DNA of 12,412 nucleotides from Pseudomonadota bacterium (lineage in GTDB: Bacteria; Pseudomonadota; Gammaproteobacteria; Pseudomonadales; Azotimanducaceae). The position numbers and the translations under genes were made by a program. Position 1 is the first letter of the stretch. Every line of letters begins with the position of its first letter. A model generated the notes under the pieces. The model was not told where the DNA came from. It made no database searches and saw only the letters and a program-made list of their open reading frames with translations. This document shows, piece by piece, positions 6,214-12,412 of this stretch. Location of the stretch: contig JAACDS010000270.1 in NCBI GenBank assembly GCA_009936895.1, forward strand, positions 1-12,412, written 5' to 3'.

Positions 6214-7748
6214 CTGAGACGAACACTGGTAAGGCACCGATCGCTAAGGTTGCTGGTACAAAGGCACAGGGCCAGTCCATCTTCGAGCTGAGCCTGACCA
6301 ACCGGCGAGCCACGGCGCAACGGGTAGATGGCACCGATGCGGGTTGCTTGGCAGATATGCCAGAGCACCTGCTTCGCAGGGATACTCCCGGATTGCCTGA
6401 GGTTTCGGAACTGCAGGCGGTCAGGCATTACACGAATCTGTCGCGACAGAACTATGCCATCGATACCATGTTCTATCCCTTGGGATCCTGCACCATGACG
6501 TACCACCCCAGAGGTGCACATAAGGCCGCAAGCCTGCCTGGCTTTTTGGGCCGCCATCCGCTGGCACCGGAGTCTGCCAGTCAGGGGCACTTGGCGTGCA
6601 TGCACGATTTGCAGGAAATTCTGAAGGATGTGACCGGCATGCGCGGCGTGTCGTTGGCGCCCATGGCCGGGGCCCAAGGCGAGTTTGCCGGTGTTGCCAT
6701 GATTCGCGCCTACCACGAAGCCCGTGGTGATGACGCTCGCACTGAGATCATCGTGCCCACGGCGGCGCATGGCACGAATCCCGCTACGGCAGTGATGTGC
6801 GGGTACAAAGTTACAGAAGTGCCGGTGAACGCTGAAGGCGACGTAGACTTAGACGCATTGAAAGAAAAAGTCGGGCCGCAAACTGCCGGTTTGATGATGA
6901 CGAACCCGTCCACCTGCGGAGTCTTTGAGCGACAGATTGAGGCCATTGCCTCGACGGTACACGACGCCGGCGGTCTGCTGTATTACGACGGAGCGAACCT
7001 CAATGCGATCTTGGGCAAGGTCAAACCTGGTGATATGGGTTTCGATGTCTTGCATATGAACTTGCATAAGACCTTTGCCACGCCTCATGGCGGCGGAGGC
7101 CCCGGCGCGGGACCGGTAGGGGTAGGCGAACGTCTCCTACCCCATCTGCCACTGCCTGTGGTTGAAAAGATTGAAGCAGAGGGTGGCGATCGTTACCGCT
7201 GGATGGGTATCGACGATTTACCTCTCAGCATTGGAACCCTATCGGGCTTTGCGGGCAACGCCGGTATTTTGCTCCGCGCCCTGTCCTATGCGCTGATGCT
7301 GGGCAAAGAAGGCATGCATCGCGTAGGTCAATTTGCGACGTTGAATGCCAACTACATGGCCTCGCGACTGGCCAAGGCTGGATTTCAGCTCGCCTATCCA
7401 TCGCGTCGAGCGACTCATGAGTTCATTGTCACCTATCAAAAAGAAAACAAGGAGCTGGGCGTCAATGCCATGGATATGGCCAAGCGGCTCTTGGACTATG
7501 GTGTGCACTCTCCCACCACGTATTTTCCGTTATTGGTGCCCGAGTGTTTTTTGGTCGAACCGACGGAAACCGAAAGCAAGCAAGAGCTGGATGCTTTTGT
7601 GGATGCGATGATTGCGGTGCGTGAAGAGGCTCATCAAGACGCGGATTTCGTCAAGCAAGCACCATACACCACGCCGGTGCGGCGCTTGGACGATGTCAAA
7701 GCTGCCCGCGAGCTGGATTTGACCTGGACCGATGTCAGCGCCGGTTAG
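6210..7748 (+). CDS. gcvPB: Glycine dehydrogenase (decarboxylating) subunit 2, P-protein PLP-binding half
   Basis: GcvPB is the PLP-carrying subunit of glycine decarboxylase. The 512-residue protein begins with about 20 poorly conserved residues and then the family block SIFELSLTNRRA (23-34). YPLGSCTMTYHPR (89-101), GAQGEFAGV (154-162), AAHGTNPATA (185-194), TNPSTCGVFE (231-240) and YDGANLNAILGK (259-270) follow. The PLP lysine is Lys287 in MNLHKTFATPHGGGGPG (283-299). The C-terminal domain, including HEFIVTY and the S/T-PTTYFPLLVPE region, is complete. The ATG overlaps the gcvPA stop (ATGA), with GGGAG (6198-6202) 7 nt upstream, so the two subunits are likely translationally coupled in near equal amounts. 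Its stop overlaps the stop of the convergent minus-strand gene by 4 nt, with no terminator hairpin between them. Confidence 0.96.
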   Translation: MTETNTGKAPIAKVAGTKAQGQSIFELSLTNRRATAQRVDGTDAGCLADMPEHLLRRDTPGLPEVSELQAVRHYTNLSRQNYAIDTMFYPLGSCTMTYHPRGAHKAASLPGFLGRHPLAPESASQGHLACMHDLQEILKDVTGMRGVSLAPMAGAQGEFAGVAMIRAYHEARGDDARTEIIVPTAAHGTNPATAVMCGYKVTEVPVNAEGDVDLDALKEKVGPQTAGLMMTNPSTCGVFERQIEAIASTVHDAGGLLYYDGANLNAILGKVKPGDMGFDVLHMNLHKTFATPHGGGGPGAGPVGVGERLLPHLPLPVVEKIEAEGGDRYRWMGIDDLPLSIGTLSGFAGNAGILLRALSYALMLGKEGMHRVGQFATLNANYMASRLAKAGFQLAYPSRRATHEFIVTYQKENKELGVNAMDMAKRLLDYGVHSPTTYFPLLVPECFLVEPTETESKQELDAFVDAMIAVREEAHQDADFVKQAPYTTPVRRLDDVKAARELDLTWTDVSAG

Positions 7749-9811
7749 CTTCCTTTCAGTGTTTGCTGCAATGTTTCAAGATCGGTGATCGCCGCGCTGG
7801 CTCGCCCGTCTTCAAAGACAAAGGCGCTCACCTGACTGCGCGTTGCGGCACTGACTAAACCGGGCAAATAGCTTGGCACCGGGCCATCCATATCGTAGGG
7901 CAGACAGTAGACATTCAGCCACGGCTGATACCCTTGGCATAGGGCCTCCCGCCAGTGCCGCATGTCTGCCTCCGGCCCTCGAAGAACCACAGCCTGATCT
8001 TGTGCAACGCTCGACTGCAGGGCGCTAATAAAGCTACAGTGATTGGCGGGATAGCGCTCCATGGCCGCTCGGGCCCAGCGCAGGGTATGGGTCGCCGCGT
8101 CCAAATACGTCGCGTTGCCGAGCAGCTGCCCCAGTTGTAGTAAGGCATGTGTTAGGGTCGCATTGCCCGGCGGCAGCGCCTCGTCGAAGCTTGGTTTGGG
8201 TTTGAAGATCAGATCGGGCTGGTCGGCTGCGGTGAAATAGAAACCGCCGTTCTCGACATCGTAAAACAACGCCATGGCCGCATCGGCCAGCGCGACGGCA
8301 AAGGCCGCATCGGTATCGCGCCAGCGATGTCCCAGTAAGGTCACCAAGCCATGCAGCACATTGGCGTAATCGTCCAAAAAACCCTGGGGCTGACGATGAC
8401 CGTCTTGCCAGCAAACACTCAGATGAACGCCATCCCAGCAGTTGTCGCGCAGAAAATCGGCGATTTTCTGGGCCGTGTCCAACCAGGTTTCATCGGCGAG
8501 TGCTTCGGCGGCATCGCATAGACCGGCCATGAGTAGACCATTCCAGCCGCTGAGAATTTTTTTGTCGGTAATGGGCGGGGTACGTTCTGAGCGCGAGGCA
8601 AACAACGTTTCTCTGGCGCTCTTGAGCAGCGTATTGGCGCTGGCGTCGTCCATGGACAGTCGTTGAATCACAGAGCGATAGGAATCACGTCGATGCAAGA
8701 TCCAGTGATTGTCTGCGTTTGCCGGTTTGTCCAAGGCGTACAGAGTCTCAATCAGCAAATAGGCATCTTCATCCAAGAGTTTTTTCACCTGTTCTCGTCG
8801 CCACAGATAGTGTCGGCCTCGCTGTCCGAGGCTAGCGCCGTCCTGACCGGCGTAAAATCCACCAGAGTCATCGCGCATTTCGCGCACCAGCCACTCCAAC
8901 GTGCTACACAGTGCATCTTCAAACAACACATCGCCACCGAGCTTCAGCGCGTGAGAGTAGATGTTGAGTAGTTGAGCGTTGTCGTAAAGCACCTTTTCAA
9001 AGTGCGGTGTACGCCACTGTCGATCTTGGGCGTAACGAAAAAAGCCCCCACCTAAATGATCAAAAAGACCACCGCGCGCCATCTGTGTCAGCGTGGTCAT
9101 CACCATTTCCAAGCCGTCTTTGTCCGCGGCTTGGGTGCGTCGGCAGTAAGCCCAGTGTTTGAGCAGCCGCTCGATGCTGCCGGGCATAGCAAATTTCATA
9201 CTCTGCCCGAAACCGCCTTCCGCCGAATCGAATCGCTCGGCCAAACTCTCGCGACAAACATCGATTAATGCCTCATCGGTCATCTTGGGATCCATAACGG
9301 GCGGTGACAGCTGTTGCAGCGTATTGGCCAGTTTCTCGCTCTGACCTGTCAGCTCTTCGCGCTGTTGGTCGTAGGCTTCGTGCAAACGCATCAGCAAGTC
9401 CGCGAAGCCGGGCTGGCCATTCTGGGTGTCTGCAGGGAAGTAGGTGCCGGCAAAAAACGGTAGCTGGGTTTGCGGATCCAAAAACAGGTTCAGTGGCCAA
9501 CCGCCACCATGCTGTGTCAGCAGCTGCATGGCGCTTAAATACACTTTGTCCAGATCCGGTCGTTCCTCTCGATCAATCTTGATGCAACAAAAATGCTCGT
9601 TCAAAACCTGAGCTGTCATCGGATCATTGAAGGACTCTCGGGACATCACCTGGCACCAATGGGAACCGGCATAGCCAATGGACAGGAAAATCGGACGATC
9701 CGCCGACCTCGCTTCAGCCAACGTCTCGTTGCTCCAGAGCTGCCAATGTACAGGCTGCTCGGCGTGCTGTTTGAGGTAAAGGCTGGTTTCGTGGCTCAGG
9801 GTATTTGACAT
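7745..9811 (-). CDS. YyaL/SPATA20-type protein: DUF255 thioredoxin-like domain plus six-hairpin helical barrel
   Basis: The 688-residue protein matches Bacillus YyaL and vertebrate SPATA20 in length and order of motifs. The N-terminal thioredoxin-like domain (about 1-165) has HETSLYLKQHAEQPVHW (7-23), RPIFLSIGYAGSHWCQVM (39-56), KIDREERPDLDKVYLSAMQ (78-96), GGGWPLNLFL (102-111) and GTYFPAD (122-128). The helical barrel contains GGLFDHLGGGFFRYAQD (247-263), PHFEKVLYDNAQLL (269-282), DKKILSGWNGLLMAGL (416-431) and DEALPPGNATLTHALLQLG (543-561). The usual CHWCHVM redox motif reads SHWCQVM, so the first cysteine is Ser50 with Cys53 kept. The C-terminal segment AFVFEDGRASAAITD (663-677) also lacks the cysteines I recall from relatives, and the usual DADSEG segment is altered to QDGASLG (323-329). 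No signal peptide is visible. The family has no settled biochemical function; a redox role is doubtful here. The start agrees with the family N-terminus, though no clear Shine-Dalgarno precedes it. Confidence 0.9.
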   Translation of the reverse strand: MSNTLSHETSLYLKQHAEQPVHWQLWSNETLAEARSADRPIFLSIGYAGSHWCQVMSRESFNDPMTAQVLNEHFCCIKIDREERPDLDKVYLSAMQLLTQHGGGWPLNLFLDPQTQLPFFAGTYFPADTQNGQPGFADLLMRLHEAYDQQREELTGQSEKLANTLQQLSPPVMDPKMTDEALIDVCRESLAERFDSAEGGFGQSMKFAMPGSIERLLKHWAYCRRTQAADKDGLEMVMTTLTQMARGGLFDHLGGGFFRYAQDRQWRTPHFEKVLYDNAQLLNIYSHALKLGGDVLFEDALCSTLEWLVREMRDDSGGFYAGQDGASLGQRGRHYLWRREQVKKLLDEDAYLLIETLYALDKPANADNHWILHRRDSYRSVIQRLSMDDASANTLLKSARETLFASRSERTPPITDKKILSGWNGLLMAGLCDAAEALADETWLDTAQKIADFLRDNCWDGVHLSVCWQDGHRQPQGFLDDYANVLHGLVTLLGHRWRDTDAAFAVALADAAMALFYDVENGGFYFTAADQPDLIFKPKPSFDEALPPGNATLTHALLQLGQLLGNATYLDAATHTLRWARAAMERYPANHCSFISALQSSVAQDQAVVLRGPEADMRHWREALCQGYQPWLNVYCLPYDMDGPVPSYLPGLVSAATRSQVSAFVFEDGRASAAITDLETLQQTLKGS

Positions 9812-9960
9812 AGTTAGACGGCTGGTGCCTCAGGTTGTGAACGCAAGCAGTGGATTCTGTCATGTTTGAGTCAACAAGTGGCCAATCGATGCACGTCGGG
9901 CAATAAATCCCGTATCCGCCTCATGTATTGTTGTATGGTGGGAAGAGAGGAAGAAGTAAC
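9812..9960. promoter_or_regulatory. Divergent intergenic region between the YyaL-like gene and rppH
   Basis: This 149-bp gap must hold the promoters of both divergent genes. A possible plus-strand promoter is TTGTGA (9835-9840), a 17-nt spacer and TGTCAT (9858-9863), each matching consensus at 4 of 6 positions. A purine-rich tract (9939-9956, with AGAGGAAGAAG) supplies the rppH ribosome site. On the minus strand I see no convincing promoter or Shine-Dalgarno. No RNA gene or repeat of note was found. Confidence 0.3.
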
Positions 9961-10509
9961 ATGAACTCGAATATCGATAAGCACGGCTTTCGCCCGAACG
10001 TAGGAATCGTGCTGCTGCAATCACCGACGCGGGATGCCCCGAGCAACCGCGTATTGTGGGCGCGTCGCGTTGGCGGGTTCAATGCATGGCAGTTTCCCCA
10101 AGGCGGGATTAACGCCGGTGAATCGACTGAAGAAGCCGTTTTCAGGGAGCTTTACGAAGAAATTGGTGTGTCTGCGGACGCCGTGACCGTTTTAGGTCAA
10201 ACCGCTTCTTGGCTGCGCTATCGTCTGCCGCGACACATGCGACGAAACAACTCTACCCCGGGTTTTGTCGGACAAAAGCAAAAATGGTTTCTGCTTCAAC
10301 TGCGTGCACCAAATGATGCGGTGCGTCTCGACCTGCACAGCAAACCGGAATTTGATGACTGGCAGTGGGTAAGCTTCTACTACCCGATCAAGCAGGTGGT
10401 TGATTTTAAACAAGATGTCTATCGTCGTGCCTTGGTGGAGCTGGCTCAATATCTGCCGAAGGCTCAGCGCTCCGCAAACGCATCGGCCACTCGCGCTACC
10501 GTTCAATAA
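9961..10509 (+). CDS. rppH: RNA pyrophosphohydrolase (Nudix family)
   Basis: RppH removes pyrophosphate from the 5' end of mRNA, leaving a monophosphate that promotes RNase E decay. The 182-residue protein has the diagnostic start KHGFRPNVGIVLL (7-19), AWQFPQGGI (42-50) and the complete Nudix box at 48-70 (Gly48, Glu54, then REL at 62-64 and EEIG at 66-69). RppH-specific segments SWLRYRLPR (83-91), GQKQKWFLLQL (104-114) and PEFDDWQWVSFYYPIKQVV (129-147) follow. The C-terminal ~15 residues are Ala/Ser/Arg-rich and probably disordered, as in E. coli. Compared with E. coli, the loop after the first strand (QSPTRDAPSNR, 20-30) is about six residues longer. The ATG at 9961 is chosen because the Shine-Dalgarno lies just upstream; an in-frame TTG at 9928 would place it inside the gene. 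ptsP follows after 11 nt, a common gammaproteobacterial pair. Confidence 0.96.
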   Translation: MNSNIDKHGFRPNVGIVLLQSPTRDAPSNRVLWARRVGGFNAWQFPQGGINAGESTEEAVFRELYEEIGVSADAVTVLGQTASWLRYRLPRHMRRNNSTPGFVGQKQKWFLLQLRAPNDAVRLDLHSKPEFDDWQWVSFYYPIKQVVDFKQDVYRRALVELAQYLPKAQRSANASATRATVQ

Positions 10510-10520
10510 GGCACCTTTTC

Positions 10521-12412
10521 ATGCTTAACGTGCTGCGAAAAATTGTTCAGGACGTGACCCAAGAGGGGAGCTTCGCCGCCTCGGTACAGCTGCTGGCGGC
10601 CCAGATCAAGGAAGCCCTTGGTACCGAAGTGTGCTCGATATACCTCGCGTCAACCGGCAACAATGGCTACGTGTTAGCTGCAACCGAGGGCTTAAACGCC
10701 AACCGTATTGGCGAAGTGATCCTGGCTCAGGATCAAGGCTTGGTGGGCTTGGTCGGTCGACGCTCCGAACCCTTGAACCTTGACGCGGCCCCCAATCACC
10801 CGAATTTCCACTTCGTCCCTGAAATCGGAGAAGAACCCTTCAACGCGTTTTTGGGCGTGCCGATTCTGCATCAGGGCCGCGTGCTCGGCGTACTGGTTGT
10901 GCAGCAGCGCGAGCCCCGCCGCTTCGACGAATCGGAAGAGGCGTTCTTGGTTACCCTATCGGCTCAGCTCGCCACCAGTGTGGCCCACGCGGAGGCGGTG
11001 GGAAGCCCCATTGTTGCCGGTGGTGCAATCAATCTGATCGATGACGGGTATTTCAAAGGCTTCGCCGGTGCGCCGGGAATTGGTATTGGTACCAGCGTGG
11101 TGATGCATCCCATAGCGGATTTGGATGCGGTACCCAGCCGACCCGCAGAAGACATATCTGTTGAATTGATGTTGCTCGATCGCGCCATTGAGGCGGTACG
11201 CAATGACATTCGCAGTCTGATTCAATCGTTAACCACAAGCTTGCCTCAAGAAGAATTGGCCTTGTTCGAAGCCTATCTGCACATGCTAGACGATGGCGCG
11301 TTGGCTGGCGATGTGCGTGAAGTGGTGCGACGCGGCGAATGGGCTCAGGGCGCCTTGCGCAAAGTCATTCGTCAGCATGTCAGTCGTTTTGAGGTGATGG
11401 ACGACGAGTATCTGCGCGAGCGCGGTACCGACGTGAAGGATCTGGGTGTCCGCGTGCTGGGCTATTTGCAGCGTATCCGCGAGAAGAAAACCCAGTTCCC
11501 GGACAACGCCATTCTGGTGGGTGAAGAGATTACACCGGCGATGTTGGGCGCCATTCCTGCGGATCAGCTACGCGGGGTGGTCTCGGTTCGTGGTTCCGGT
11601 AATTCCCATGTAGCGATTCTGGCTCGGGCCATGGGTATTCCTGCGGTGATGGGTGCCTTGGACCTTCCTGCCTATGAGCTGGAAGGGGTTACCTTGATCG
11701 TCGATGGCCACTACGGCGATGTCTATACCCAGCCAAGCGAGCAGCGTCTGTTTGAAAATGCATCCCTGCTCAACCAAGAGCGGGTCTTTGCAGAGGAGCT
11801 TAATGAACTGAAAGAGTTGCCCTGCGTCACTCAAGATGGGTGGCGTTTGCAGCTCTGGGTAAACGTGGGTCTGACCAGTGATATCACCCGCTCTTTGGAC
11901 CAAGGCGCTGAGGGTATTGGATTGTTTCGCACGGAAGTGCCGTTTATGAGCCAAGACCGATTTCCCACAGAGTTGGAACAACGAAACTTGTACCGCGAGC
12001 ATATGGAGGCCTTTGAGCCCAGACCCGTGACCATGCGAACCTTGGACATTGGTGGCGATAAGTCGCTCTCCTATTTTCCGATTCAAGAAGAGAATCCATT
12101 TTTGGGTTGGCGGGGTATTCGCGTCACGCTGGATCACCCCGAGATTTTCTTGGTTCAAGTGCGGGCCATGCTCAAGGCCAATGCGGGACTGCTGGGCGAT
12201 TTGCGCATCATGCTGCCGATGATATCCAGTCTCACCGAATTCAGGCGTTCAAAACGCCTGATCGATCAAGCCTATGCCGAGGTGGTAGAAGAGGGCGTAC
12301 AGGTCAAGCGGCCGCAAATTGGTGTGCTGATCGAAGTGCCCGCTGCCGTCTACCAAGCTCGACTGCTGGCAAAGGAAGCGGACTTTGTGGCTGTTGGTTC
12401 TAACGACTTGAC
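10521..12412 (+). CDS. ptsP: PEP-protein phosphotransferase of the nitrogen PTS (Enzyme I-Ntr), 3'-truncated
   Basis: PtsP autophosphorylates from PEP and passes phosphate to NPr, which feeds EIIA-Ntr and so links nitrogen and carbon status to regulation. The frame is open from the ATG at 10521 to the window end (630 codons). E. coli PtsP has 748 residues, so roughly the last 120 are missing. An N-terminal GAF sensor domain covers about residues 15-155 (DQGLVGLVGRRSEPLNL, FLGVPILHQGRVLGVLVVQQ). The Enzyme I part starts near KGFAGAPGIGIG (180-191). The phosphorylated residue is His363 in RGSGNSHVAILARAMG. The PEP-binding barrel shows EGIGLFRTEVPFM, MRTLDIGGDK and ENPFLGWRGIR, and the last codons read DFVAVGSNDL, the expected block ahead of TQY. 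The C-terminal catalytic cysteine lies outside the window. AAGG (10508-10511) overlapping the rppH stop is the likely ribosome site. No damage is seen. Confidence 0.95.
   Translation, partial: MLNVLRKIVQDVTQEGSFAASVQLLAAQIKEALGTEVCSIYLASTGNNGYVLAATEGLNANRIGEVILAQDQGLVGLVGRRSEPLNLDAAPNHPNFHFVPEIGEEPFNAFLGVPILHQGRVLGVLVVQQREPRRFDESEEAFLVTLSAQLATSVAHAEAVGSPIVAGGAINLIDDGYFKGFAGAPGIGIGTSVVMHPIADLDAVPSRPAEDISVELMLLDRAIEAVRNDIRSLIQSLTTSLPQEELALFEAYLHMLDDGALAGDVREVVRRGEWAQGALRKVIRQHVSRFEVMDDEYLRERGTDVKDLGVRVLGYLQRIREKKTQFPDNAILVGEEITPAMLGAIPADQLRGVVSVRGSGNSHVAILARAMGIPAVMGALDLPAYELEGVTLIVDGHYGDVYTQPSEQRLFENASLLNQERVFAEELNELKELPCVTQDGWRLQLWVNVGLTSDITRSLDQGAEGIGLFRTEVPFMSQDRFPTELEQRNLYREHMEAFEPRPVTMRTLDIGGDKSLSYFPIQEENPFLGWRGIRVTLDHPEIFLVQVRAMLKANAGLLGDLRIMLPMISSLTEFRRSKRLIDQAYAEVVEEGVQVKRPQIGVLIEVPAAVYQARLLAKEADFVAVGSNDL

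Noticed and set aside
4822..7748. Single gcvP gene broken by a frameshift
   Set aside because: The second half has its own Shine-Dalgarno and ATG, the ATGA overlap is typical of coupled genes, and both products have normal GcvPA and GcvPB lengths and ends.
9928..9960. N-terminal extension of RppH from TTG at 9928
   Set aside because: The extension codons are the purine-rich ribosome site itself, and RppH homologues begin shortly before the GxRPNVG segment.
11568..12158. Minus-strand open frame of 196 codons inside ptsP
   Set aside because: It is antisense to conserved PtsP sequence including the active-site His region, and shows no family motif.
1..12412. Defence system, prophage, insertion sequence, CRISPR array or tRNA
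   Set aside because: Every gene is a recognisable housekeeping or conserved family member, gaps are short, and no direct-repeat array, transposase, integrase or tRNA-like sequence was seen.

Overview
The window looks like a core-genome segment of a mid-GC gammaproteobacterium, probably marine or environmental. The gene order ygfB-pepP-ubi hydroxylase-gcvT-gcvH-gcvP closely follows the E. coli ygfB-pepP-ubiH-ubiI region and its neighbouring gcvTHP operon. The pair rppH-ptsP is also a typical gammaproteobacterial arrangement. The species cannot be named from the sequence. No mobile element, CRISPR array, tRNA or rRNA was seen, and coding density is high.

Layout: (1) positions 1-3042, plus strand: the 3' part of a YgfB/UPF0149 gene, Xaa-Pro aminopeptidase (pepP) and a UbiH/UbiI/UbiF-type FAD hydroxylase for ubiquinone synthesis, packed as one likely operon. 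(2) Positions 3168-7748, plus strand: the glycine cleavage system gcvT-gcvH-gcvPA-gcvPB. The P-protein is encoded by two genes that overlap by 4 bp. (3) Positions 7745-9811, minus strand: a 688-residue YyaL/SPATA20-type protein (thioredoxin-like DUF255 domain plus a helical barrel), convergent with gcvPB and overlapping its stop codon. (4) Positions 9961-12412, plus strand: RNA pyrophosphohydrolase rppH and the start of ptsP, the nitrogen-PTS Enzyme I, which is cut by the window end.

The glycine cleavage genes form one pathway. P-protein (GcvPA+GcvPB) decarboxylates glycine onto the lipoyl arm of GcvH, and GcvT passes the methylene carbon to tetrahydrofolate. The E3 lipoamide dehydrogenase is not in the window. 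RppH starts mRNA decay by 5' pyrophosphate removal, and PtsP feeds phosphate from PEP into the regulatory nitrogen PTS.

I did not find a clearly new biological system. The points most worth checking are: a YyaL-like protein whose usual CHWC motif reads SHWC and which also seems to lack the C-terminal cysteines; a gcvT-gcvH spacer with mutually exclusive pairings that could cover the gcvH Shine-Dalgarno; a single, motif-divergent ubiquinone hydroxylase where E. coli has two genes; and the two-gene P-protein.
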